DNA from: Flavobacteriaceae bacterium UJ101
GTDB lineage: Bacteria > Bacteroidota > Bacteroidia > Flavobacteriales > UJ101
DNA: 64,000 bases
Reading direction: 5' to 3'
Assembly: GCA_001880285.1 (NCBI GenBank)
Contig: CP016269.1
Span: forward strand, 806,001-870,000
The number at the start of each line of letters is the position of its first letter. Position 1 is the stretch's first letter. Positions 1 to 8,634 of the stretch are shown here, piece after piece. The position numbers and the translations under genes are program-made. The notes below the pieces were generated by a model, which was not told where the DNA came from, made no database searches, and was given only the letters and a program-made list of their open reading frames with translations.

Positions 1-11
1 TTTTTATGTTT

Positions 12-24
12 GGGAGAAACTCCC
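12..24 (+). terminator. small terminator-like hairpin of an upstream gene
   Basis: GGGAG-AAA-CTCCC is followed directly by TTTT, so it would stop rightward transcription entering the window. A second small stem (CATGC/GCATG) follows at about 32-47. The five-pair stem is short, so confidence is modest. Confidence 0.4.
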
Positions 25-116
25 TTTTAATCATGCTATTTGGCATGTATTTGTTTTAGGAGGGAGTATTTGTCATTTTTTTGCAGTCTTTTGGTATGTA
101 ATTCCTTAAAAAATAA

Positions 117-151
117 AACTTCTTTTAACTAAATTTTAGCTAAAAGAAGTT
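117..151 (-). terminator. terminator of the ALDH7 gene
   Basis: An 11-bp stem (AACTTCTTTTA / TAAAAGAAGTT) continues inward, after one mismatch, into CTAAA/TTTAG. The left flank is A-rich, which is a T-tract on the minus strand just past the stop codon of the dehydrogenase gene at 177. Confidence 0.7.
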
Positions 152-176
152 CACCACTATATCTTAGTTTTATTTT

Positions 177-1706
177 TTACAAATCAAATTTTATTCCTTG
201 TGCTAATGGTAAATCAGCTGTATAATTAATTGTATTCGTTTGACGACGCATATATACTTTCCAAGCATCTGAACCCGATTCACGTCCACCACCTGTTTCC
301 TTTTCACCTCCAAAAGCACCCCCAATCTCAGCTCCTGAGGTTCCTATATTAACATTAGCAATTCCACAATCAGAACCTGCATGAGATAGGAAACGCTCTG
401 CTTCTCGTAAATTATTTGTCATAATAGCAGAAGATAATCCTTGAGCCACTCCATTTTGCAATTCAATAGCATTTTCAATTCCTCCTGAATATTTTAACAA
501 ATACAATACGGGTGCAAAAGTTTCATGTTGAACAATTTCAAAATGATTTTGAGCTTCTGCAATAGCGGGTTTCACATAACAACCACTTTCATAACCTTCT
601 CCTTCTAAAACACCTCCTTCAACAATGATATTCCCTCCTTCAGCTACTACCTTTTCCAATGCTGCCTCATACATTTTAACCGCATCTTTATCAATCAACG
701 GTCCTACATGATTACTTTCATCTAAAGGGTTACCTATTTTCAATTGTTTATAAGCATCAGCCACTGCATTTTTTACTTGATCATAAATAGAATCATGAAT
801 AATTAATCGACGAGTAGATGTACAACGTTGTCCTGCTGTTCCAACCGCTCCAAACACTGCTCCAATAACCGTCATCTTTATATCTGCATCTGGTGTTACA
901 ATAATCGCATTATTCCCTCCTAACTCTAGCAACGACTTTCCTAAACGCCCTGCTACTTCCTGAGCTACAATTTTACCCATACGTGTAGAACCTGTTGCAG
1001 AAACTAAAGGAATTCTACTGTCCTTCGTCATGAACTCTCCTACTTTATAATCTCCATTTATTAAACACGAAATTCCTTCAGGTAAATTGTTTTCTTTTAA
1101 TACTTCAGCTATTATATTTTGACAAGCCACTCCACACATAGGTGCTTTTTCAGATGGCTTCCATACACAAACATCACCACAAATCCATGCTAAGGCTGTA
1201 TTCCATGACCAAACAGCTACTGGAAAATTAAAAGCCGAAATAATTCCTACTACTCCTAATGGATGATATTGCTCGTACATACGATGTCCTGGACGTTCAG
1301 AATGCATTGTTAATCCATGCAATTGACGTGATAAGCCTACTGCAAAATCACAGATATCAATCATTTCTTGAACTTCTCCTAATCCTTCTTGATAAGACTT
1401 CCCCATTTCATACGAAACCAACTTTCCTAAAGGCTCTTTCAACTCACGTAATTTCTCTCCAAATTGACGTACAATTTCACCTCTCTGAGGTGCTGGCATT
1501 ACACGCCACGTTTTAAATGCTTCAGTTGCTGCATCCATCACTTTTTCGTAATCTTCTTTGGTTGTAGATTTTACTTTCCCAATTAACTTACCATCTACAG
1601 GTGAATACGATTCAATAATTTCACCATTTGAAAAATTAGCAGAACCTGTTGAAGTTCCTTCATTTATTTCTTTTAAACCTAGTTGGCTTAATGCCTCTTG
1701 TATCAT
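177..1706 (-). CDS. amaB: ALDH7-type aldehyde dehydrogenase (probable alpha-aminoadipic semialdehyde dehydrogenase)
   Basis: A 509-aa NAD-dependent aldehyde dehydrogenase covering the whole domain. Visible landmarks are Asn160 in AFNFP, the general base Glu261 in LLELGGNN and the nucleophile Cys295 in TAGQRCTSTRR. The overall sequence resembles the antiquitin (ALDH7A1) family, which oxidises alpha-aminoadipic semialdehyde to alpha-aminoadipate in lysine breakdown. The gene is divergent from a glutaryl-CoA dehydrogenase, a later enzyme of the same pathway, which supports the assignment. It starts at an ATG and ends just before a terminator hairpin. Substrate is inferred from family and neighbour; another semialdehyde is possible. 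Confidence 0.85.
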   Translation of the reverse strand: MIQEALSQLGLKEINEGTSTGSANFSNGEIIESYSPVDGKLIGKVKSTTKEDYEKVMDAATEAFKTWRVMPAPQRGEIVRQFGEKLRELKEPLGKLVSYEMGKSYQEGLGEVQEMIDICDFAVGLSRQLHGLTMHSERPGHRMYEQYHPLGVVGIISAFNFPVAVWSWNTALAWICGDVCVWKPSEKAPMCGVACQNIIAEVLKENNLPEGISCLINGDYKVGEFMTKDSRIPLVSATGSTRMGKIVAQEVAGRLGKSLLELGGNNAIIVTPDADIKMTVIGAVFGAVGTAGQRCTSTRRLIIHDSIYDQVKNAVADAYKQLKIGNPLDESNHVGPLIDKDAVKMYEAALEKVVAEGGNIIVEGGVLEGEGYESGCYVKPAIAEAQNHFEIVQHETFAPVLYLLKYSGGIENAIELQNGVAQGLSSAIMTNNLREAERFLSHAGSDCGIANVNIGTSGAEIGGAFGGEKETGGGRESGSDAWKVYMRRQTNTINYTADLPLAQGIKFDL

Positions 1707-1895
1707 ATTGTTAAATTATGTTTTTAATATTTAGAAAAAAGATGAAAGATTAAAAGAAAGCCCACTTTCTTTTACTTTCCGCGGGTTTAATTTACAAATT
1801 ATTTTTAAATATTCCTGAAAAACCTGCCTTATTAATTATGTTTTTAATAAAAAAAATCTGTATTTTTAGGGAAATAATATTTTAACTTATTTATT
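1707..1895. promoter_or_regulatory. divergent promoter region with a 16-bp direct repeat
   Basis: This 189-bp gap separates the two lysine-catabolism genes. AATTATGTTTTTAATA occurs at 1714-1729 and again at 1834-1849, one copy near each gene. No clean TAnnTTTG box is obvious; TATTTTTA at about 1861-1868 is nearest. The repeat could be a shared operator or chance in AT-rich DNA. Confidence 0.35.
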
Positions 1896-3059
1896 ATGTC
1901 TAAAACCGATTACTATTTAGTTAGTGAATTACTTTCAGAAGAACATCGATTAATTCAACAGTCCACACGTGAGTGGGTAGATAAAGAAATCATTCCCTAT
2001 ATAGATGAAGCCAACCAAAAACATCAACCTATCGATGGTTTATTTGAAAAGCTAGGTGAAATTGGAGCTTTAGGATGTTACATTCCTGAACAATACGGAG
2101 GATTAGGATTAGATCAAATTTCATATGGTATCATTATGCAGGAGTTAGAACGAGGAGATTCTGCTATTCGTTCTACTGCTTCGGTACAATCTTCATTAGT
2201 TATGTACCCTATTTACACTTTTGGTAGTGAGGAACAAAAAATGAAGTACTTACCTCAACTAGCATCGGGAAAAATGGTAGGTTGCTTTGGATTGACTGAG
2301 CCCAATCATGGTTCTAATCCTTCCGGAATGGAAACCCGCATTGTAGATAAAGGAGATTACTATCTCTTAAATGGTGCTAAAATGTGGATTACCAATTCCC
2401 CTATTGCTGATATTGCAGTAGTTTGGGCTAAAGATGAAGAAGGTAAAATTCGAGGTGTTATTGTAGAACGTGATATGGAAGGATTTTCAACTCCTGAAAC
2501 GCATAACAAATGGTCTTTACGTGCTTCTCAAACAGGAGAATTGGTTTTTGAGGATGTTAAAATACCAAAAGAAAATGTTTTACCTAAAGTAAATAGTCTT
2601 CGTGGACCTCTTTCATGTTTAAATTCTGCTCGTTATGGAATCAGTTGGGGCGTAATTGGAGCTGCTATTAATTGCTTAGAAGTAGCTTTAGAATATAGCC
2701 AACAACGAAATCAATTTGGTAAACCCATTGCTTCTTATCAATTACAACAAAAAAAATTGGCAGAGTTTTCGACTGAAATCACCAAAGCACAATTACTTTC
2801 TTGGCGTTTAGGAACTTTAAAAAATGAGGACAAAGCTACACCTGCTCAAATTTCTATGGCTAAACGAAACAACGTAGAAATGGCCTTGAAAATTGCACGT
2901 GAATCACGACAAATATTAGGTGCTATGGGAATTGTAGGCGATTACCCTATGATGCGACATATGATGAATTTAGAATCGGTGATTACCTATGAAGGAACTC
3001 ACGACATTCACCTATTAATTACAGGAATGGATTTAACGGGAATTTCTGCTTTTGAGTAA
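1896..3059 (+). CDS. gcdH: glutaryl-CoA dehydrogenase (acyl-CoA dehydrogenase family)
   Basis: A 387-aa flavoenzyme with the acyl-CoA dehydrogenase architecture. The segment FGLTEPNHGSNPSGMETR and the upstream SVQSSLVMYPIYTFGSEEQK block closely match glutaryl-CoA dehydrogenases rather than general acyl-CoA dehydrogenases. The catalytic base is Glu366 in ITYEGTHDIH. It would convert glutaryl-CoA to crotonyl-CoA with FAD. It is divergently transcribed from an ALDH7-type dehydrogenase, making a two-gene lysine/glutarate catabolic locus. The start is the ATG at 1896; no strong Shine-Dalgarno is visible, which is usual in this phylum. Confidence 0.88.
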   Translation: MSKTDYYLVSELLSEEHRLIQQSTREWVDKEIIPYIDEANQKHQPIDGLFEKLGEIGALGCYIPEQYGGLGLDQISYGIIMQELERGDSAIRSTASVQSSLVMYPIYTFGSEEQKMKYLPQLASGKMVGCFGLTEPNHGSNPSGMETRIVDKGDYYLLNGAKMWITNSPIADIAVVWAKDEEGKIRGVIVERDMEGFSTPETHNKWSLRASQTGELVFEDVKIPKENVLPKVNSLRGPLSCLNSARYGISWGVIGAAINCLEVALEYSQQRNQFGKPIASYQLQQKKLAEFSTEITKAQLLSWRLGTLKNEDKATPAQISMAKRNNVEMALKIARESRQILGAMGIVGDYPMMRHMMNLESVITYEGTHDIHLLITGMDLTGISAFE

Positions 3060-3123
3060 GATATAATTCCATTGTATACAAAATTTGTCTTGTTCAACTC
3101 ATTATAAAGTTAATATAAGTAAC

Positions 3124-3161
3124 TAGATATACGTACTTCATATATATAGTACGTATATCTA
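3124..3161. promoter_or_regulatory. 14-bp inverted repeat upstream of the AraC gene
   Basis: Left arm TAGATATACGTACT (3124-3137) and right arm AGTACGTATATCTA (3148-3161) are exact complements around a 10-nt loop. It lies 19 bp before the AraC start codon and 65 bp after gcdH. There is no T-tract after it, so an operator is more likely than a terminator, though a stabilising 3' hairpin for gcdH is possible. Confidence 0.45.
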
Positions 3162-3180
3162 TATATTGATAACCAATAGA

Positions 3181-3561
3181 ATGAATTTTTACAAGAAAGA
3201 GATATTACGAATTAAAGACGACTGTTATTCTAATCAATGGCAAATAGACACAGTCATTGGATTAAAAAATTATATCGATAATAACTTTCAAGAAAATTTA
3301 AATTTAGATCTCTTTTCCCGTATTCGATTTGTTTCAAAATATCACCTCTTAAGGCTGTTTAAAAAATACTATGGTCAAACTCCTAATCAATATTTGATTG
3401 ACAAAAGAATTGAAAAGGCCAAAGAATACATTAAAAATGGATTAACCATTTCAGAAACTTGTTATGAAGTAGGGTTTGAAAGCTTAAGTTCATTTAGTTC
3501 TTTATTCAAAAGAAAAACTGGATTTACTCCTCGTACATACCAAAAGAGCAATTTTCGATAA
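3181..3561 (+). CDS. short AraC-family transcriptional regulator
   Basis: A 126-aa protein from the ATG at 3181; an in-frame TTG lies 15 bp upstream and is less likely. It is essentially only the AraC double helix-turn-helix: residues near IDNNFQENLNLDLFSRIRFVSKYHLLRLFKKYYGQTPNQYL form the first HTH, and the C-terminal SETCYEVGFESLSSFSSLFKRKTGFTPRTYQ is the AraC signature. There is no sensor domain. It sits 60 bp upstream of a VOC-family gene, which it may control, and downstream of a long inverted repeat. Confidence 0.8.
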   Translation: MNFYKKEILRIKDDCYSNQWQIDTVIGLKNYIDNNFQENLNLDLFSRIRFVSKYHLLRLFKKYYGQTPNQYLIDKRIEKAKEYIKNGLTISETCYEVGFESLSSFSSLFKRKTGFTPRTYQKSNFR

Positions 3562-3621
3562 ATTTATTTAATTTCAATTTTAAATCTTTGCATTATTAAA
3601 TCACATTAAAATTATAAACAG

Positions 3622-4017
3622 ATGAAAATTAAAATTGTAAGTATTCCAGTAGACAATCAAGATAAAGCACTTGAATTTTACACTAAAAAGTTAAACTTTG
3701 TAAAGAAAATTGACATTCCTGTTGGTGATGGAAATAGATGGCTAACTTTAGTTTCAGATGAAGAGCAAGATGGTCCTGAATTATTATTAGAGCCTTCACC
3801 AAAAAACTTTGAACCTGCAAAAACTTATCAAAAAGCTCTTTTTGATGCGGGTATCCCCTACACTCAGTTTAATGTTTCAGATGTTCAAAAAGAATATGAT
3901 AGATTAATAAGTTTAGATGTTACATTTACTGTCAAACCAACTGAAATGGGCACAGCAAAAATTGCAGTCTTTAATGATACTTGTGGTAACCATATACAAA
4001 TTGTAGAAATCTTATAA
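3622..4017 (+). CDS. VOC (glyoxalase/bleomycin-resistance/dioxygenase) superfamily protein
   Basis: A 131-aa protein with one vicinal-oxygen-chelate fold, built from paired beta-alpha-beta-beta-beta modules. Recognisable elements are the N-terminal VDNQDKALEFYTKKLNF and the C-terminal FNDTCGNHIQIVEIL, with candidate metal ligands near the end. This type is often called glyoxalase or extradiol-dioxygenase-like without a proven substrate. The preceding gene is a stand-alone AraC regulator, a common pairing. Substrate unknown. Confidence 0.75.
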   Translation: MKIKIVSIPVDNQDKALEFYTKKLNFVKKIDIPVGDGNRWLTLVSDEEQDGPELLLEPSPKNFEPAKTYQKALFDAGIPYTQFNVSDVQKEYDRLISLDVTFTVKPTEMGTAKIAVFNDTCGNHIQIVEIL

Positions 4018-4298
4018 TCATTATTACTTAAGAAAAGACATCTCACAATGATTCTTGACATCCTATTATTTAATAGTCATACAAATTTCAAAAAAACAGG
4101 AGGATTAAATTATATAAGTTAGTAGTCGTTACAAATAAAAATGATCAAATAGTAAGACATTTTAATATTTTTTATATAACTCTATCTAATTTTACTAAAA
4201 TGTATACATCTTCTGCCAAAATGTTTAAGTATAAAACATCCATTATAAGCGAATTTTGTACCATAATAACTTTATATACAAATTAAAAAGTTTGAATT
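4018..4298. other. non-coding gap before the SDR gene
   Basis: This 281-bp AT-rich stretch has no credible ORF. I see no strong hairpin or TAnnTTTG promoter box in it. It presumably holds the promoter for the SDR/membrane-protein pair. Confidence 0.3.
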
Positions 4299-5249
4299 AT
4301 GACTAATGAAAAGAATTTTGGCAAACAAGGATGGACTCCCGAAAGATTAGAAAATTTAAGTGGTAAAACCTATATCATAACAGGTGCAAACGCAGGTGCC
4401 GGTTTTGAAGCCACTAAGATATTATTAAGCAAAGGTGCCGAGGTTATCATGCTTAACCGAAATGAAAAAAAATCAAGTATAGCCATCGATAATCTTAAGG
4501 AGCAATTTGGGATAAATGCTAAAGTTTTGTTCATTAAAATGGATTTAGCACAACTTTCTTCTATACGTAATGCTGTTATAGAAGTTAATAAAAATGTACC
4601 CAAAATTGATGCATTAATATGTAATGCTGCTGTAGCACAAGTAGGTAAACAAGAATTTACAGTTGATGGTTTTGAAAGTCAATTGGGTATTAACCATTAT
4701 GGACATTTCTTATTGGCCAATCTACTATTTGATAAATTAAATCAATCAAAAGGAAGAATTGTTGTTGTGGCAAGTGAAGGATATAAAATGGGCTTGAGAA
4801 CAATTCAATTTGAAGACATGAACTTTGACAAGAATTATCACCCCAATAATACATATTCTCACAGCAAGTTAGCTCAAATGATGTTTGCTTATGAATTACA
4901 ACATAAAATTAAAAATGCTAATAAGGATGTTAAAGTATACGTATGTCACCCTGGTGCATCAAAAACATCTCTCATCAGAAAAGATGCTCCTTTCTTAACA
5001 AGATTTATTTGGTCTATTCTCTCAAGTACCCCAATGGTTCAATCAGCTGAAAAGGGAGCATACCCTGAACTAATGTGTGCCACAGAGGACAATCTAAAAC
5101 AACAGGCTTACTATGGACCAACAGGAAGAAGTAATTGGGTTGGACCTGTTGGTGAATGTAAATTAGAGTCATTTGCTTTAGATAGGACCATTGCAGGTAG
5201 ACTATGGGATTTATCAGAAAAAGAAACCCATTGTAAATGGAATATTTAA
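4299..5249 (+). CDS. short-chain dehydrogenase/reductase
   Basis: A 316-aa NAD(P)-dependent oxidoreductase. The Rossmann motif TGANAGAG is at residues 28-35, the NAA motif (ICNAA) near 107-111, catalytic Ser159 in VVVASE, and Tyr186/Lys190 in YSHSK. The length and the long C-terminal part resemble retinol-dehydrogenase/protochlorophyllide-reductase-like SDRs. Substrate is not predictable. The next gene, a membrane protein, starts 12 bp downstream and is probably cotranscribed. Confidence 0.8.
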   Translation: MTNEKNFGKQGWTPERLENLSGKTYIITGANAGAGFEATKILLSKGAEVIMLNRNEKKSSIAIDNLKEQFGINAKVLFIKMDLAQLSSIRNAVIEVNKNVPKIDALICNAAVAQVGKQEFTVDGFESQLGINHYGHFLLANLLFDKLNQSKGRIVVVASEGYKMGLRTIQFEDMNFDKNYHPNNTYSHSKLAQMMFAYELQHKIKNANKDVKVYVCHPGASKTSLIRKDAPFLTRFIWSILSSTPMVQSAEKGAYPELMCATEDNLKQQAYYGPTGRSNWVGPVGECKLESFALDRTIAGRLWDLSEKETHCKWNI

Positions 5250-5261
5250 AATTTTAAAGAC

Positions 5262-5774
5262 ATGGAAATATTAAAAACAGCAACAGATTGGGCGAAAGCC
5301 GAAGTTTTTTCATCTACATTTTTTATCCTATTCGGAATTATGTTTGCATTGGCAAGTATAGGGTTTTGGCAATTAGGAAAAACCAGTATGGCTAAAGCCT
5401 ATATATTCCCTACATTAGTAGCAGGGATTTTACTGTTGGCTATTGGGCTTGGAATATTTTTCACCAACAAATCAAGAGTTACAAGTTTCAGTGTAGATTA
5501 CAATAATGACGCTATAGCTTTTGTTGACTCAGAAATTGTTCGGACCGAAAAATCTTTAAATGAATATAGAATTATTGTTTTCAAAGTAATTCCACTAATT
5601 ATAACCATATCTGCTTTATTAATTATTTTCATCAATAATCCAACTTGGCGTGCAATAGGTATTACAACCATTGCAATGATGACTGTTATCTTATTAGTAG
5701 ATAGTAATGCTAATGCTAGAATTGAAACCTATAACAAACAACTAATATTGGTACAAAAACAAAATATAAATTAA
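5262..5774 (+). CDS. hypothetical four-helix membrane protein
   Basis: A 170-aa protein I do not recognise. Hydrophobic segments lie at about residues 18-38, 46-68, 104-124 and 128-146, giving four predicted transmembrane helices with a loop of about 35 residues between the second and third. No catalytic motif or cysteine is apparent. It follows the SDR gene by 12 bp, suggesting a two-gene operon. Real coding is likely from position, ATG start and composition. Confidence 0.6.
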   Translation: MEILKTATDWAKAEVFSSTFFILFGIMFALASIGFWQLGKTSMAKAYIFPTLVAGILLLAIGLGIFFTNKSRVTSFSVDYNNDAIAFVDSEIVRTEKSLNEYRIIVFKVIPLIITISALLIIFINNPTWRAIGITTIAMMTVILLVDSNANARIETYNKQLILVQKQNIN

Positions 5775-5818
5775 AACAAATAAATATTTTGGTTTATACT
5801 AATTAAGTATGATTTTAT

Positions 5819-5869
5819 TTAAAACTTTCTCCTTTTCAAGCAAATTAACTTGCCTTGGAGGGTTTTAAA
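5819..5869. terminator. convergent terminator-like hairpin
   Basis: Imperfect stem: AAAAC..CTCC pairs with GGAG..GTTTT, with an inner CAAG/CTTG stem. It lies between converging genes (membrane protein from the left, lipoprotein from the right) and has A- and T-rich flanks, so it may act both ways. Confidence 0.45.
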
Positions 5870-5871
5870 TT

Positions 5872-8460
5872 TTATCTTAATTTATAATACAAGATACTAT
5901 TATCTATAGAAGATTGTGTAATCAAATAGTACGATCCTTTTTCTTTATAAATTTGTGCTTTGCTCTCTCCAAAAACCGGGAATCCATTCAATATCTTTTC
6001 ATTCTCGTCTATCACAAGTAGCTGTTTCAAAGTATTATCAATTACTATTAAAAATTGATGATTGGTGTCTTCATAAAAATCTACGGTATAATCATTCACC
6101 TCATCTAAATCATGTTCAATAGTATTCTTCCCTTTAAAAATAACCTCATCGTTAAGTAAATGAAGTACCCCATTTTTAAAATTTCGCGTCATTATATCTT
6201 TTGAAGCATTTGCTGACTGTGAAATTTTCCCTTTAAAATCAATTTTTACAGTTTTATCGTCATCAGTTTGAAAAACAATCTGATCTTTTATAAAATTAAA
6301 ATCTCCTTTCATAGAGAATTTTTCAGCAACATTCGCTCTTGAGGTTCCTACTCGTGTTAAAATAATCACACTTCCATCAGTAGCCGTCGTAACAATATGA
6401 TCCTTTCCACCTATACGAATATGTTTTGGCATTCGATTCACACTTTTCCCCATTCCATATTTAAAACCTGTCACTACTTTTCCCGATTGATTATACATTG
6501 TCATAGTAGCACCTTGCGGTATTAAAATTCGGTAATTTCGTGCTTTATCATAATCAAACAATCCACAACCAGCTGTAGCAGGTTTACTTAATTTTATAGG
6601 GAATGGTTTTACTTCTTTACCATTTCGATCTAAAACATGTAATTTCGACTTTGTATTAAAAACCAATTGTAGTCTTCCATTTTTGAAGATATCCATTTGA
6701 TGGATTTTTCCTAAAATAGGTTCTTCCAATTTCTTTTCCCAGAGTTTTTTTCCTGAATTGGATACTAAATACAGCGTATTAGTATCATCTTGAATAGCTA
6801 ATTCTTTTTCTTTAGTTTTATGATTTCGTACTAAATCAATTTGCTTCAGCTTTCCTGAAAAAGATTGATTCCATAATTGTGCTACTGATTTTGAGCTATT
6901 TGAATCACTATCATTTTTATTTACAGTAATAAGACATTGCGTAAACCCTATATGCTCATCAAAATTAATCTGAAATCCCATATGATCAATTTTAGACAAT
7001 GCCTTTTTATTCTTTGAATAATCTGCAGCTTTTTCTTTATCTAAAAATGATTTTATCAAACCAATACCCTCAGAACCATTTCCCATAGCAAAAACATGTC
7101 CTTTAGAATTAAAGGATTTTATAAAATCCGCATTTGAATTATTTTTCACAAAGTAGTTTTGAAGCAATACATCATTGACATAACTCTTTAAACTATTTTC
7201 AGAATTTGCAAAAACCACATAGTTATCAATTAATGTATAAACAGGTTTTTTTAACTCTTCTACATAGTTCCCAAAAACATCTTGCAAAATAGTTTCATAT
7301 TGAATTTGATTAATTTTAAAACCTCTATAATCTGTTACTGTATTCGAAATCTTGTCTAACACTTCTTTTGCAACTATATCGTCTATTGATTCAACAATAA
7401 AAAGCTCGTTGAATACTTTTGTATCTTCCTCAGATAAATACGCAATAACAACTTCCTTTCCTATCCACTTTGTAAATTCTTTAATAGGATTGTATTCTTT
7501 ATACGTTTCTAAATTTTTCTGTTTTTTAAATAAAATTTGTGAGGTATTCAAGTAACGTTCATAATTTTGAGAAAAGGTTGTATAATCATCAATCGAAATA
7601 TAAACCAACGCAGCAACGGTATTAGGTAATTGGTTCAGAATCTCTTTATTATTTGCTTTTAAATCTTTAAAAATAGAACCATAAGATGCTTTTACAAAAT
7701 TAGCAATAGTGACTCCTTCTAACTCTATATTATTAGATGAAAAATCAATTTCAATAGCAGACCAATCTGCTAAAAATTTCATCCACTTTGTATTAGCATT
7801 CTTAAAATAATTTTTAGCTAACTGATTAAAATCGGTGTATTGAATAAAAATGTTCGCATCTTTATTAGAATCTGTTGCTTCATATATTTTTTTAAAATCT
7901 TCATTAGATAAAATAGAAGAATCTGCATTCAATTGTCTTATCCCTTCTTCTACTAACAATTTTTCTTCACTCAATAAAAAAATATTATTATGAATGGCAA
8001 AATACAATCGATCTTTACCTTTTTCTAATGCATATAAGTTTACTTTATCGTAAACCATTGAACTTACTTTATAGTTCGATTTTAAACGGTCAGCATATTC
8101 TTTTTCCTCTTCAGCATCTACATATTTTAATAATAAATAATCAAAACTATGCCCTCCTGAAAGTGTAGAGGTTATAATAAAATTTTCATTGTAATCTTTT
8201 TGTGGAACAATTTCTAATATTTGGTCAAAGAAAGCACGTGTACTTTTATTCCAATGAAGATCCTTTGTCGTTTTCCATACCTCTGATTCGTATAACCTTG
8301 TTTTAAATTGATCTAATGATTGTGTTTCAATAATAATAGTTGACCCAATTGGAACAGCATTAATTAAAGTAAAATCTTTTGTAACATTATCATTTTGTTT
8401 GTCATTCTTACATGAAAATAAAAACATTACAACTAAAGAAAGGATGATCTTTTTTAACAT
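5872..8460 (-). CDS. large lipoprotein with a beta-propeller-like C-terminal half
   Basis: An 862-aa protein beginning with a lipoprotein signal (LVVMFLFSCKND; lipid-modified Cys about residue 17). The N-terminal half, to about residue 540, alternates helical and strand segments. The C-terminal part has repeated blocks such as LYLVSNSGKKLWEKKLEEP, KLHVLDRNGKEVKPFP and MTMYNQSGKVVTGFK, typical of PQQ/WD-like propeller blades. I do not recognise a named family. It is probably anchored in the outer or inner membrane. Transcribed alone on the minus strand, with OmpA upstream and a terminator between them. Confidence 0.75.
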   Translation of the reverse strand: MLKKIILSLVVMFLFSCKNDKQNDNVTKDFTLINAVPIGSTIIIETQSLDQFKTRLYESEVWKTTKDLHWNKSTRAFFDQILEIVPQKDYNENFIITSTLSGGHSFDYLLLKYVDAEEEKEYADRLKSNYKVSSMVYDKVNLYALEKGKDRLYFAIHNNIFLLSEEKLLVEEGIRQLNADSSILSNEDFKKIYEATDSNKDANIFIQYTDFNQLAKNYFKNANTKWMKFLADWSAIEIDFSSNNIELEGVTIANFVKASYGSIFKDLKANNKEILNQLPNTVAALVYISIDDYTTFSQNYERYLNTSQILFKKQKNLETYKEYNPIKEFTKWIGKEVVIAYLSEEDTKVFNELFIVESIDDIVAKEVLDKISNTVTDYRGFKINQIQYETILQDVFGNYVEELKKPVYTLIDNYVVFANSENSLKSYVNDVLLQNYFVKNNSNADFIKSFNSKGHVFAMGNGSEGIGLIKSFLDKEKAADYSKNKKALSKIDHMGFQINFDEHIGFTQCLITVNKNDSDSNSSKSVAQLWNQSFSGKLKQIDLVRNHKTKEKELAIQDDTNTLYLVSNSGKKLWEKKLEEPILGKIHQMDIFKNGRLQLVFNTKSKLHVLDRNGKEVKPFPIKLSKPATAGCGLFDYDKARNYRILIPQGATMTMYNQSGKVVTGFKYGMGKSVNRMPKHIRIGGKDHIVTTATDGSVIILTRVGTSRANVAEKFSMKGDFNFIKDQIVFQTDDDKTVKIDFKGKISQSANASKDIMTRNFKNGVLHLLNDEVIFKGKNTIEHDLDEVNDYTVDFYEDTNHQFLIVIDNTLKQLLVIDENEKILNGFPVFGESKAQIYKEKGSYYLITQSSIDNSILYYKLR

Positions 8461-8584
8461 TGAAAATAAAATTTGAAACTAAAATACGATTATTAGAAAA
8501 AACTATACTTAATTCTCTTTAAAAATTAATTTTTAACCTATAGATTTATTTACATAACCCTTTTTTAAAGAATTTATTGTATAA

Positions 8585-8613
8585 AAAAAGCCGATCATAA
8601 TGATCGGCTTTTT
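8585..8613 (-). terminator. terminator of the OmpA gene
   Basis: Near-perfect palindrome with arms AAAAAGCCGATCAT and ATGATCGGCTTTTT around one base (effective loop about 5 nt). It lies 22 bp past the OmpA stop codon and has A/T tracts on both sides, so it is an efficient intrinsic terminator. Confidence 0.85.
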
Positions 8614-8634
8614 ATTATTTAATGTATTTTTTTC

